From NCBI RefSeq assembly GCF_033097505.1, contig NZ_AP028654.1:1570001-1634000 (forward strand): a stretch of DNA of 64,000 nt. The letters run 5' to 3'. Below, piece by piece: positions 18,616 through 26,717 of the stretch. The notes beneath the pieces were generated by a model, which had not been told where the DNA came from, searched no databases, and saw nothing but the letters and a program-made list of their open reading frames with translations. The stretch's first letter is position 1, and each line of letters starts with the position of its first letter. The stretch comes from Helicovermis profundi (GTDB lineage Bacteria > Bacillota > Clostridia > Peptostreptococcales > Acidaminobacteraceae). The position numbers and the translations under genes are program-made.

Positions 18616-18644
18616 TTTAAGAAGCTTGTTACAAGCTTCTTAAA
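18616..18644. repeat. 29-bp near-perfect palindrome upstream of the tyrosine recombinase
   Basis: The arms TTTAAGAAGCTTGT and ACAAGCTTCTTAAA meet around one central T, giving 14 paired bases per arm. There is no T tract after either end (A-run on one side, AAAGATAT on the other), so it is not a good terminator for cheR. An AAGATATATCTT palindrome follows at 18643-18654. Candidate operator or recombination site; see findings. Nothing else is seen between 18415 and 18683 apart from the promoter. Confidence 0.6.
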
Positions 18645-18683
18645 GATATATCTTAAAATTTTCAATATAATTACTAGCATCTT

Positions 18684-19460
18684 CTATTTTAAAACCTTTT
18701 GATAAAAGAAAGTTTTTTTTGCTTTAAAGTTAAATCTTTGTGGAAGAATTATTTGCTCAGTGCTACCAACAAATAAAACGCCATTTGGAATTAATGCATC
18801 GTTAAATTTTTTATACATAAGATCTTTTGCATCTTCAGTAAAATAAATCATTACGTTTCTACATGTAATTAAATCGCATTTATCTGGATATTTATCTTTG
18901 AGTAAATTCATATTTCTAAATTCAACGCATTTTTTTATATCTTCACTAACTTTATATGAATTTCCAACTTTAGTAAAATATTTTTTAACTATATCTTTTG
19001 GAACTCCTGCGATACTTTTTTCATTGTAAATACCAACTTTAGCCTTATTTATTGCTTCTTTATCAATATCAGCAGCAATAATTTTAATTTTGTTAAGTGG
19101 TAATATAGTGCTTAGTGCCATAACTATAGTATATGGTTCTTCACCAGTAGAACAAGCTGCTGACCAAATTTTTATAGAGCTCTTCCCTTTTAATAACTCT
19201 GGAAAAACTTCATTAACTAGTATACTCCATTGATTTGGATTACGATAAAATTCAGAAACATTAATTGTTAAATAATTTATAAATTCATCAAAAACTTCTT
19301 TATTTGTGTTAATTTCTTTAAAATACTCTTCAAATGAATGTACTTTATGTCTTTTAATTAATGATTCAATTCTTCTTTTCATCTGTCGTTCTTTATATAA
19401 AGATAAATCTAGCCCTGTTTTTTTTAGTATTTGTTGTTTAAATTTTTCATATCCTTCCAT
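18684..19460 (-). CDS. cheR: Chemotaxis protein methyltransferase CheR
   Basis: 258 residues. The CheR N-terminal helical domain (about 1-65, with MKRRIESLIKRHKV) is followed by the SAM-dependent methyltransferase domain. Motif I is IWSAACSTGEEPYTIVMAL, and later come IIAADIDKEAINKAK, FRNMNLL, DLITCRNVMIYF and NGVLFVGSTEQI, all typical of CheR. It methylates glutamates of chemoreceptors using S-adenosylmethionine. No other chemotaxis gene is adjacent, so it is an orphan copy in this window, but with the sigma-D promoter at 56745 it supports a motile organism. Confidence 0.93.
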   Translation of the reverse strand: MEGYEKFKQQILKKTGLDLSLYKERQMKRRIESLIKRHKVHSFEEYFKEINTNKEVFDEFINYLTINVSEFYRNPNQWSILVNEVFPELLKGKSSIKIWSAACSTGEEPYTIVMALSTILPLNKIKIIAADIDKEAINKAKVGIYNEKSIAGVPKDIVKKYFTKVGNSYKVSEDIKKCVEFRNMNLLKDKYPDKCDLITCRNVMIYFTEDAKDLMYKKFNDALIPNGVLFVGSTEQIILPQRFNFKAKKTFFYQKVLK

Positions 19461-19489
19461 ATAAGTCCTCCAATTTAATTATTAGTACC

Positions 19490-19498
19490 ATTATATCA
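19490..19498 (-). promoter_or_regulatory. Extended -10 promoter of cheR
   Basis: On the minus strand TGATATAAT (TGnTATAAT) lies 30 bases before the cheR start, with GGAGG between it and the ATG. No good -35 is seen 17 bases upstream, which fits an extended -10 promoter. Confidence 0.5.
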
Positions 19499-19561
19499 TT
19501 TTTATAAATTTAAATATATAGTATTTTTACCTCAAACTTTTAGTATTAAACAAAAAAATAA

Positions 19562-19589
19562 AAAAAGACTTGTATAAACAAGTCTTTTT
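19562..19589 (-). terminator. Terminator of the cmk-plsC-ispH-rpsA operon
   Basis: Arms AAAAAGACTTGT and ACAAGTCTTTTT with a 4-base loop; on the minus strand the stem is followed by TTTTTTATTTTTTT. It lies 15 bases past the S1 stop codon. Confidence 0.85.
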
Positions 19590-19604
19590 GAATAATTCTA
19601 TTGA

Positions 19605-20669
19605 TTATAATGTCGCTTTAATAGAAAGCTTAACTTTTTTGTTTTCTATATCAGCTTCTAAAATTTTAACACTAACTTCTTGAGCAATTGATAACTCATC
19701 AGAAGGTTTTTCAACTCTTTTGTTTGAAATTTGTGAAACGTGTACAAGTCCTTCAATACCTGGCTCAAGTTCAACAAAAGCACCGAAATCAGTAAGTGAA
19801 ACTACTTTTCCAGCAAATACATTTTCAGTGTCATATTTAGATTCAAATAATGACCAAGGATCTGGAGTAAGTTTTTTAATACTTAAAGAAATCTTTTGAG
19901 TATTTTTATCTGCAGAAATTACAAGAGCATTAACTTTATCTCCAATTTTTAATACATCAGCAGGATTTACAACTCTTCCCCATGACAATTCTGAAATATG
20001 AATAAGAGCATCTACTCCGCCTATATCTACAAAAGCACCAAATTTGGTAATTCTTTTAACTTCGCCTTCAATAGCCTCGTTAACAGCAATTTTACCCCAA
20101 ACTGCTTCCATTTTTTTATTGTACTCAACTTGAGCAAGTACCTTATGAGAAAATACAACTCTTTTTCTTCTTTTGTTGAACTCAATAATTTTAACGTTGA
20201 ATGTTTTGTTTGTATATTCTTCTAAATTTCTAACAAATTTAACATCTAATTGTGAAGCTGGAATAAATCCTCTAACTTCACCAAAGTAAGTAATAACTCC
20301 ACCTTTAACTGCATTAGAAGTTGTTACTTCAATTTCTTTTTCTTCAGCATATAGTCCTTCTAAAATATCCCAATCTTTTAATTGGCTTACTTTTTTCATA
20401 GATAAAAGTACGTTTCCATCTCCATCATCTACTTTAATAACAAAAACATCAATTTCTTGATCTTCTTTAAATGTATCTAAAATTGAAACGTTTGGATCAT
20501 TGCTAACTTCAGATTTTGGAATAATTCCATCAGATTTATAACCAATGTTAACAACTATTTCTCCTTCCGAAATTTGTACGATTTTTCCTGATACTACTTC
20601 TCCCTTTCTAGGAATTTGAAAAGAATCCTCGTATTGTTGTAACATCTGTTCCATAGTATTATTTTCCAC
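19605..20669 (-). CDS. rpsA: Ribosomal protein S1-like protein with four S1 domains
   Basis: 354 residues. Four S1 RNA-binding repeats are visible at about 17-85, 100-165, 187-255 and 272-340, each with the pattern G-x-V, FGAFV-I/E, G-x-x-x-L-I/VH-x-S (for example ITKFGAFVDIGGVDALIHIS and LTDFGAFVELEPGIEGLVHV). This is the short Gram-positive form rather than the six-domain proteobacterial S1. The first codon used is GTG at 20669, inside the end of ispH, with GAGGG about 9 bases upstream; an ATG at 20654 is the alternative. The 11-base overlap means coupling to ispH. In many clostridia the two are fused or paired. Confidence 0.92.
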   Translation of the reverse strand: MENNTMEQMLQQYEDSFQIPRKGEVVSGKIVQISEGEIVVNIGYKSDGIIPKSEVSNDPNVSILDTFKEDQEIDVFVIKVDDGDGNVLLSMKKVSQLKDWDILEGLYAEEKEIEVTTSNAVKGGVITYFGEVRGFIPASQLDVKFVRNLEEYTNKTFNVKIIEFNKRRKRVVFSHKVLAQVEYNKKMEAVWGKIAVNEAIEGEVKRITKFGAFVDIGGVDALIHISELSWGRVVNPADVLKIGDKVNALVISADKNTQKISLSIKKLTPDPWSLFESKYDTENVFAGKVVSLTDFGAFVELEPGIEGLVHVSQISNKRVEKPSDELSIAQEVSVKILEADIENKKVKLSIKATL

Positions 20670-21510
20670 TATTAGTTCCCTCGCCTTCGTTTTCTATTTT
20701 ATCAATTACTTGATTTATCACCCAATCTGGTGTCGATGCACCAGCAGTTATACCTATCTTATCATACTTTTTGATATTGGTCACCATAATTTCATCAGCA
20801 ATTTCGATATGCAGTGAATTATTACAATTTTTTTTGCAAATTTGGTATAACTTTTTTGTATTAGAGCTATTTTTACCTCCAATAACAATCATAAAATCTA
20901 CTCTTTTAGACAATTCATTAGCTGAATTTTGCCTTTTTGTTGTAGCAGAGCAAATAGTATTGTGAATAATTAAGTTCTTGACATTATTTGCGATTTTCTC
21001 AACCGCTTTATTAAATAACTCTAAAGTAATTGTTGTTTGAGCAACAACAATTGACTTTTGAGAATTATTAGCATTAATTATACTATTATCATCAACGATA
21101 ATAGCAGTATTTTCACACCATCCATTAATACCAATTACTTCTGGATGATTTTTATTTCCCACTATAAAGACTTGATACCCATCTTTATAGTATTTATAAA
21201 CAATTTTATGAATTTTTTTTACAAATGGACAAGTTGCATCAATTAAATTAATATCTAAAAGTTTAACTTTATCATATATATCTTTTTTCACACCATGAGA
21301 TCTAATGATCAAGGTACCGCCAATTGCATCCTCAATATTATCAGTTGTGTTAACTCCAAAACTATTAAGATATTCTAATGCTTGAGCATTATGAATCAAT
21401 TGACCATAAGTATATACATTTTTTTCTTTTTTTGCAATTTCAATAGTCTTAGTAACTGCGCTTTTAACACCATAACAAAAACCAGACTCTAATGCAATCT
21501 CAATTTTCAT
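20659..21510 (-). CDS. ispH: 4-hydroxy-3-methylbut-2-enyl diphosphate reductase IspH (LytB)
   Basis: 283 residues from the ATG at 21510, chosen because AAAGAGG lies 6 bases upstream; a longer reading frame beginning at 21555 would overlap plsC and has no conserved sequence. The three cluster-binding cysteines are Cys12 (GFCYGV), Cys94 (DATCPFV) and Cys187 (NTICSAT). His-containing motifs RSHGV and GNKNHPEV are also in place. It carries out the last step of the MEP isoprenoid pathway, giving isopentenyl and dimethylallyl diphosphate, with a [4Fe-4S] centre. It is followed by the overlapping S1 gene and preceded by plsC. Confidence 0.95.
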   Translation of the reverse strand: MKIEIALESGFCYGVKSAVTKTIEIAKKEKNVYTYGQLIHNAQALEYLNSFGVNTTDNIEDAIGGTLIIRSHGVKKDIYDKVKLLDINLIDATCPFVKKIHKIVYKYYKDGYQVFIVGNKNHPEVIGINGWCENTAIIVDDNSIINANNSQKSIVVAQTTITLELFNKAVEKIANNVKNLIIHNTICSATTKRQNSANELSKRVDFMIVIGGKNSSNTKKLYQICKKNCNNSLHIEIADEIMVTNIKKYDKIGITAGASTPDWVINQVIDKIENEGEGTNSGK

Positions 21511-21520
21511 TTTTACCTCT

Positions 21521-22108
21521 TTATTTTTTAATTGTAATTGACTTATATATATCATTTACAATATCTTGTGTCAATCTTTGATACTCATCATTTTCGATTT
21601 TTTTTCCGTAAAACTCACTGTAGTAAATAGGTTCATGGATAATAATTTTAATTTTAGAAAAAACTTTATATGTTGAATCTACAGTAATCGGTAGTATAGG
21701 TATTCTTGACTTTATTGCAATCATAGCAACACCAGGTTTTGCGAGTAAAGGTTTATTTGTTTTATTTCTAGTTCCCTCAGCAAAAATTAGAATTGCTTTA
21801 CCTTTTTTTAATAATTTAAAGGAAGTTTTTATAGCCGATATATCATTTCCATCTCTATCAACTGGAAAACCACCAACTGCTCTAAAAAACAATCCAAATG
21901 GTTTAAATTTAAACAATTCTTTTTTAGCCATAAAGTGTATATTTTCTTTAATCGAAATACCAATAACTAAAGGATCAGACAAATTTATGTGATTCGAACA
22001 AATAATGTAACCAATATTACTTGGTATATTTTCATAACCTTCTATGTCAATTCTATAAAATATATTAAAAAATACTTTAATAGCCGTCTTTACGATAAAT
22101 TTAAACAT
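21521..22108 (-). CDS. plsC: 1-acyl-sn-glycerol-3-phosphate acyltransferase (PlsC)
   Basis: 195 residues. All four acyltransferase blocks are present: H-x4-D in SNHINLSDPLV, the GFPVDRDG block, FAEGTRNK, and VAMIAIKSRIPILPI. It makes phosphatidate in phospholipid synthesis at the inner face of the membrane. It sits between cmk and ispH, an arrangement common in clostridia, with 23 bases to cmk and 10 to ispH, so one operon. Confidence 0.92.
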   Translation of the reverse strand: MFKFIVKTAIKVFFNIFYRIDIEGYENIPSNIGYIICSNHINLSDPLVIGISIKENIHFMAKKELFKFKPFGLFFRAVGGFPVDRDGNDISAIKTSFKLLKKGKAILIFAEGTRNKTNKPLLAKPGVAMIAIKSRIPILPITVDSTYKVFSKIKIIIHEPIYYSEFYGKKIENDEYQRLTQDIVNDIYKSITIKK

Positions 22109-22131
22109 AAACCACCTTAGTTAAAACTAAA

Positions 22132-22782
22132 TTAATTATTTATAATAGAAAGTAGTTTTAAAACTACTTCGTCAATATTCATAGTGCTAGTATCTATTTC
22201 AATTGCATCACTTGCTTTCGCTAGTGGGGATTCTTTTCTATTTATATCAGCTAAATCTCTTTGACTAATTTCTTTGTATATATTATCAAAATCAACTTCA
22301 ATTTTTTTTTCTATCATTTCTTTATATCTACGATTTGCTCTTTCTTTAATAGAAGCATTTAAGAAAAATTTGAACTGAGCATCTTTAAGTACAACCGTAC
22401 CTATGTCTCTACCATCCATAATAACACTATTATTATTAGCAATATTCGTTTGCAATTTTACTAAATGTTCTCTAACTTCTTTAATTGAAGCAACTTTTGA
22501 AACGAAATTACTTACATTAGGCATTCTAATCTCTTTTGACACATTAATCCCATCTAAAAAAATTATGTCTTTATCAAATAATATTTTAGTATTTTTCATC
22601 ATGTCGACTATATCATTAATATTTTCTATTTTAATATTTTTATTTAAAATTTTATAAGCTATAGCTCTATACATAGCTCCAGTATCTAAATACATAATAT
22701 TAAGTTTTTTTGCAATAATTTTTGCAATTGTACTTTTCCCAGAACCAGCTGGACCATCCACTGCAATTTTGTATATATTCAT
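22132..22782 (-). CDS. cmk: Cytidylate kinase
   Basis: 216 residues. The P-loop is GPAGSGKSTIAK at residues 9-20, followed by the CMP-binding region YLDTGAMYRAIA, MDGRDIGTVVL, and the lid RYKEMIEKK with QRDLADINRKESPL, all diagnostic. It phosphorylates CMP and dCMP. It is the first gene of the cmk-plsC-ispH-rpsA operon, with a promoter at 22819-22847 and GGTGG ahead of the ATG. Confidence 0.95.
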   Translation of the reverse strand: MNIYKIAVDGPAGSGKSTIAKIIAKKLNIMYLDTGAMYRAIAYKILNKNIKIENINDIVDMMKNTKILFDKDIIFLDGINVSKEIRMPNVSNFVSKVASIKEVREHLVKLQTNIANNNSVIMDGRDIGTVVLKDAQFKFFLNASIKERANRRYKEMIEKKIEVDFDNIYKEISQRDLADINRKESPLAKASDAIEIDTSTMNIDEVVLKLLSIINN

Positions 22783-22818
22783 ATTACCACCAGTAATGAA
22801 TTTTTATTAACCTTATAT

Positions 22819-22847
22819 ATTATATACTAAATAAATAAAAATTACAA
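22819..22847 (-). promoter_or_regulatory. Promoter of the cmk operon
   Basis: Minus strand TTGTAA (22847-22842), 17-base spacer, TATAAT (22824-22819), 37 bases before the cmk start. The -35 is part of the right arm of the hairpin at 22837-22864. Confidence 0.6.
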
Positions 22848-22864
22848 ATGATTTTGTAATTTTT
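22837..22864 (-). terminator. Terminator-like hairpin overlapping the cmk promoter
   Basis: Minus-strand stem AAAAATTACAAA/TTTGTAATTTTT with a short loop, running on into TTTTTATTTATTT. It probably ends the kor-rpiR transcript after the repeat element at 22930-23096, and shares bases with the -35 of the next operon. Confidence 0.55.
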
Positions 22865-22929
22865 ATTGCTTAAAAGCAAAATTTATTATTTAATATTAGT
22901 ATTTTATCAAAAATATTTTATATTAAAAG

Positions 22930-23096
22930 AATCTAACCTTAATAAATGAATTTCTAAGATTCAGAGGGAGTTTTTACTCCCACTGAATCTTAGAAAACAT
23001 AATCCAGGGCCTTTTTAGAGTTCTTTATCCCCACTTTTTTAAGAAGTGGGGGTATTAGAACTCTAAGGCATCGGATAAAATGATTAAGGTTAGATT
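22930..23096. repeat. Double-hairpin repeat element, copy A, with 14-bp terminal inverted repeats
   Basis: The ends AATCTAACCTTAAT (22930-22943) and ATTAAGGTTAGATT (23083-23096) are exact inverted repeats. Inside lie two strong hairpins: 22951-22996 with arms TTTCTAAGATTCAG/CTGAATCTTAGAAA and an inner GGGAGT/ACTCCC stem, and 23017-23064 with arms AGAGTTCT/AGAACTCT and an inner CCCCACTT/AAGTGGGG stem. A 20-base linker joins them. A near-identical copy in opposite orientation lies at 35782-35923. No ORF is present. It fills most of the 320-base gap between cmk and the RpiR gene. Confidence 0.85.
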
Positions 23097-23102
23097 TCAT
23101 TA

Positions 23103-23966
23103 TTAAATATTTGGATTATATATTTTATACTCATTCCAAAGATTCTCAAGATCATTGAAATTCTTTTCTACAGAATCTTTATTTTCTATACTTAAAGAAA
23201 TTATTAATGCGTTAATTAAGCTCATTGGTGCTACAAGAGAATCAATAAAAGTGTTCATATTATATTTTGCTATAAGGCAATCATCAACAAGTTGGTATAG
23301 AGGCGAAAGTTCACTATCAGTTAATCCTACAAGTTTCGCTTTTCTACTTTTAGCAAAATTAACAATTTCAAAAGTTTGTTTAGCATACCTAGGAAATGAA
23401 ATTGCAATTAATAAGTCGTCTTCACCTATCTTAAATAAATAATCAAAAACATCTTGTACACCTATTGAAATAATATTAACATCTTCTCTTATAAAATTAA
23501 GATAAAATCCTAAGTAATTTGCTAAAACTGATGAACTCCTCATCCCTAAAATATAAACACGTTTTGCCGAATGAATAGAATCACCAATTTTTTTTATTAA
23601 ATCTTCATCAAGCATATCAATTGTTTTTTTTATATTATTTATATCATATGACATAATTTTTTTAATATAATTTTCACTTGGATCATTTTCTTTGGACAAT
23701 TCAAACCTTTGAACTGTTGTAAGCTTAGTTTTTATGGACTCCTGTAAACCCTTTTGGAGTTTTGGATATCCATCATATCCAAGTGCGTTTGCAAAACGTA
23801 CCACTGTAGATTCACTTACTCCTACAATATCACCTAAAACTGATGCAGTCATAAAAGCAACCTTATTATAATTTTCTAAAATATATTCAGCAATTCTTTT
23901 TTGACCTTTACTAAGTCTAATGTAATTTTCTTCTATTCTTATTAATAGATCATTTTTTTTATGCAT
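23103..23966 (-). CDS. MurR/RpiR-family transcriptional regulator
   Basis: 287 residues. The N-terminal helix-turn-helix of the RpiR class spans about 1-77 (LSKGQKRIAEYILENYN, VSESTVVRFANALGYDGYPK), and the C-terminal SIS sugar-phosphate-type domain spans about 105-245 (AKRVYILGMRSSSVLANYLG, DLLIAISFPRYAKQT). Such regulators usually sense phosphosugars. It sits 22 bases after the ferredoxin oxidoreductase genes on the same strand, so it is probably the last gene of that operon. Its targets are unknown; autoregulation of the operon is a reasonable inference. Confidence 0.88.
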   Translation of the reverse strand: MHKKNDLLIRIEENYIRLSKGQKRIAEYILENYNKVAFMTASVLGDIVGVSESTVVRFANALGYDGYPKLQKGLQESIKTKLTTVQRFELSKENDPSENYIKKIMSYDINNIKKTIDMLDEDLIKKIGDSIHSAKRVYILGMRSSSVLANYLGFYLNFIREDVNIISIGVQDVFDYLFKIGEDDLLIAISFPRYAKQTFEIVNFAKSRKAKLVGLTDSELSPLYQLVDDCLIAKYNMNTFIDSLVAPMSLINALIISLSIENKDSVEKNFNDLENLWNEYKIYNPNI

Positions 23967-23988
23967 ATAATACTCCTTAAATTAAGAT

Positions 23989-24519
23989 TTAAGCAAGTTT
24001 AAAACCTTCATATAAAGCACTTTTATTTAAATCTTCTGTACCTTTTGGAACTCTTGAAAGAATTGCTTTTTCAATACTTTCTCTTGAAACAACATCAGTA
24101 AGTGCAACAATAGCTCCAAGAGCAACAATATTTGAAACAATTGCTTTTCCGATAACTTCTTTAGCTATTTTAATAATAGGTGCTTTAACAATTTTCGCGG
24201 CTTTAATACCTTCTGGCAAGTTTACTGATTCATCTACTAATAGTATACCATCTTCTACAATTGTTTTTGCATATTTATCAGCAGCAACTTGAGTAAGAGC
24301 TAATACAAAATTTGCATGTTGTACTTTTGGGAAATTAATAATGTTTTTACTAATAAGCACTTCTGCCTTACTAGCACCACCTCTGGCTTCTGGTCCATAA
24401 CTTTGAGATTGTATTGCATTTTTACCATCTAATATTGCAGCTTCTGCTAAAATTATACCAGCTAGTATAAGACCTTGACCACCAGAACCTGTTAATCTTA
24501 ATTCAGTTTGATCTGACAT
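23989..24519 (-). CDS. korC: 2-oxoacid:ferredoxin oxidoreductase, gamma subunit
   Basis: 176 residues, standard length for a separate gamma subunit. Key motifs are LTGSGGQGLILAGIILAEAA at the N-terminus, then SYGPEARGGASKAEVLIS, both diagnostic. It pairs with alpha, beta and delta subunits in the order D-A-B-C. The substrate (2-oxoglutarate or branched-chain 2-oxoacids) cannot be settled from sequence alone. It begins 2 bases after the beta subunit stop, so translation is coupled. Confidence 0.9.
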   Translation of the reverse strand: MSDQTELRLTGSGGQGLILAGIILAEAAILDGKNAIQSQSYGPEARGGASKAEVLISKNIINFPKVQHANFVLALTQVAADKYAKTIVEDGILLVDESVNLPEGIKAAKIVKAPIIKIAKEVIGKAIVSNIVALGAIVALTDVVSRESIEKAILSRVPKGTEDLNKSALYEGFKLA

Positions 24520-24521
24520 TT

Positions 24522-25343
24522 TTAGTCCTCCTTATAAAATCTATCTATAATTTTTTCGTATTCTTCAGTATATTCTGCTTCAATTACATTCTTGAATTCA
24601 CCCATTAAATGTTTTCCCTTTGTTTTTTCAAGTGGTAATTTTTCTGCTACTTTGTTATCAATAAATGAATCTTTTAAGAATTTCATCATATCAACTGCAG
24701 TACCTTTTTTATTTTTTCTACCATAATAAGTAGGACAAATGCTTACCGCTTCAACCAGTGAGAAACCTTTATGATCAAGTGCTTTTTCTATAAGTTTAGT
24801 TAATTGATTTGCATGATATGCAGTACTTCTTGCTGTATAAGTCGCACCAGCAGCGCCAGCTAAATTTACAATATCAAATGGTTTGTCAATATTTCCATGA
24901 GGAGCTGTTGTACCAAATTCATTTGTTGGTGTTGTAGGTGAATATTGACCGCCCGTCATACCATAAATATTATTATTAAATACAATTGTAGTGATATCAA
25001 TATTACGTCTACATGCGTGTATTAAATGATTTCCTCCAATTGCAGAAGCATCTCCATCACCTGTAATTACAATAACTTTAAGTTTTGGATTAGCAAGTTT
25101 TATTCCTGTTGCAAAAGCAAGTGCTCTACCATGTGTTGTATGAAGTGTATTGAAGTCCATATAACCTGGAGCTCTTGATGAACAACCAATTCCAGAAACT
25201 ATACAAACATCATCTTTATTGTAGCCTTTAGCATCAATTGCTTTTGTAATTTGATTCATAATTATTCCATGTCCGCATCCAGGACACCAAATATGAGGAA
25301 GTTTATCTAATCTATAAAACTTACTTACTAATTCACTATTCAT
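24522..25343 (-). CDS. korB: 2-oxoacid:ferredoxin oxidoreductase, beta subunit (TPP-binding)
   Basis: 273 residues. The thiamine diphosphate site is GDGDASAIGGNHLIHACRRN with the later FNNNIYGMTGGQ (GDG..NN motif); the N-terminal IWCPGCGHG and CIVSGIGCSS motifs contain the conserved cysteines. It decarboxylates the 2-oxoacid and passes electrons to iron-sulfur centres. It overlaps the alpha subunit gene by 8 bases. Kor-type naming is by subunit order; a Vor-type enzyme (branched-chain 2-oxoacids) is the main alternative. Confidence 0.92.
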   Translation of the reverse strand: MNSELVSKFYRLDKLPHIWCPGCGHGIIMNQITKAIDAKGYNKDDVCIVSGIGCSSRAPGYMDFNTLHTTHGRALAFATGIKLANPKLKVIVITGDGDASAIGGNHLIHACRRNIDITTIVFNNNIYGMTGGQYSPTTPTNEFGTTAPHGNIDKPFDIVNLAGAAGATYTARSTAYHANQLTKLIEKALDHKGFSLVEAVSICPTYYGRKNKKGTAVDMMKFLKDSFIDNKVAEKLPLEKTKGKHLMGEFKNVIEAEYTEEYEKIIDRFYKED

Positions 25344-26478
25344 GACTTAGTACCTCCTTAATTTCTTCTACTATTTCAATTGGAGCATATATTTCTCCAT
25401 TTGCTCTACCAATATGAGACACTTTACTATTTGATTTAACAACTCTTTCAACTTCTAAAACTAGTTGTCCCATATTCATTTCACATACAAAAACATGACT
25501 AGCTTTTTTAGCAAGTTCAAGAGTTCTTTTAGCAGGATAAGGCCATATAGTAATTGGTCTAAAAAGGCCAGCCTTAATTCCTTGTTTTCTAAGTCTGTTT
25601 ACTGCAGCGATTGAAGTTCTTGCAGTAGATCCATATGAAACTAAAAGAATATCAGCATCTTCAGTCATATATTCTTCGTATTTCAAGATATCATCTAAGT
25701 TATCATTTACTTTGTTAAGTAATCTATTTAACATAAAATCCGCATTATCAGTACTATTACTAGGAAATCCAGTTTCATCGTGGAACAATCCTGTTATATG
25801 ATATCTATGTCCTGTTCCGAAATCAGCCATTCTTGGAACAATGTCTCCTTCACGAACTCCATACGCTTTGTATTCTTCTCCATCTACTGGCTTTAGTCTA
25901 TCGTAAATTTCAATTTCCTCTTTTGTAGGAATTTCAATTTTTTCTCTCATATGTCCAATTACTTCATCAGTAAGGATTATTACAGGCATTCTATATTTTT
26001 CAGCTAAATTAAAAGCTCTTACAGTTTCATCAAATGTTTCTCTTACCGAACTTGGACATAAGGCAATTACAGGATGATCTCCATGTGTTCCCCACATTGC
26101 TTGCATAATATCACCTTGAGCTGGTGATGTTGGTAGTCCTGTACTTGGTCCACCTCTCATAACATTTACTACTACTAACGGTATTTCAGCAATAGAAGCG
26201 TATCCTAAATTTTCTTGTTTTAGCGAGAATCCAGGTCCACTTGTTGCAGTCATAGATTTAAAACCAGCAATTGATCCGCCAATGGCTGCCGCTATACCAC
26301 CAATTTCATCTTCCATTTGAATAAATCTTCCATTAATCTTAGGAAGTTCAGTTGCAGAAATTTCTGCTAATTCTGTTGATGGTGTAATTGGATAACCGGC
26401 AAAAAATTTCATACCTGCAGCTAATGCCCCCATAACTAAAGCTTCATTTCCTTGCATTAATTTAATATTTTTACTCAT
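25336..26478 (-). CDS. korA: 2-oxoacid:ferredoxin oxidoreductase, alpha subunit
   Basis: 380 residues. Motifs: QGNEALVMGALAAG at the start, GYPITPSTELAE, FIQMEDEIGGIAAAIGGSIA, TATSGPGFSLKQEN, MRGGPSTGLPTSPAQGD and the C-terminal ADILLVSYGSTARTS. It is the pyrimidine-domain partner of the beta subunit. It overlaps korD by 8 bases and korB by 8 bases, so the four subunits are translationally linked. Such enzymes feed reduced ferredoxin to fermentation in anaerobes. Confidence 0.92.
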   Translation of the reverse strand: MSKNIKLMQGNEALVMGALAAGMKFFAGYPITPSTELAEISATELPKINGRFIQMEDEIGGIAAAIGGSIAGFKSMTATSGPGFSLKQENLGYASIAEIPLVVVNVMRGGPSTGLPTSPAQGDIMQAMWGTHGDHPVIALCPSSVRETFDETVRAFNLAEKYRMPVIILTDEVIGHMREKIEIPTKEEIEIYDRLKPVDGEEYKAYGVREGDIVPRMADFGTGHRYHITGLFHDETGFPSNSTDNADFMLNRLLNKVNDNLDDILKYEEYMTEDADILLVSYGSTARTSIAAVNRLRKQGIKAGLFRPITIWPYPAKRTLELAKKASHVFVCEMNMGQLVLEVERVVKSNSKVSHIGRANGEIYAPIEIVEEIKEVLSHE

Positions 26479-26686
26479 TATCTACACCTCCAAGATAGAT
26501 TGCTAAATCAGGACACCTAAGTTCACATTGTCCACATTTAATACAATTCTCTCTGTCTTGCATTTCAACTTTACCTTCACTGTCAAATCCAAGTACTTGT
26601 TTTGGACAAAATGCAACACATATGCCACAACCCTTGCACCAAGATTTATTAATTTTAACTTCAATATTTTCTCTGGAACTACTCAT
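26471..26686 (-). CDS. korD: 2-oxoacid:ferredoxin oxidoreductase, delta (2x[4Fe-4S] ferredoxin) subunit
   Basis: 71 residues with two CxxCxxCxxxCP clusters: CKGCGICVAFCP at about 17-28 and CIKCGQCELRCP at about 47-58. This is the electron-exit ferredoxin subunit and the first gene of the kor operon. GGGAGG lies 8 bases before the ATG. A large inverted repeat overlapping the promoter sits 40-86 bases upstream. Confidence 0.92.
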   Translation of the reverse strand: MSSSRENIEVKINKSWCKGCGICVAFCPKQVLGFDSEGKVEMQDRENCIKCGQCELRCPDLAIYLGGVDNE

Positions 26687-26717
26687 TTGTAAGCCTCCCT
26701 TAACAATTCTTCAATTA

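Noticed and set aside
18616-18644. Palindrome as a Rho-independent terminator for cheR
   Set aside because: On the minus strand the stem is followed by an A run, not a T run.
22930-23096. Copy A as an ordinary bidirectional terminator or a known riboswitch
   Set aside because: Both neighbours are on the same strand, the hairpins have no proper T tract on the transcribed strand, a second copy lies in an unrelated place, and the linker does not match a riboswitch core that I know.
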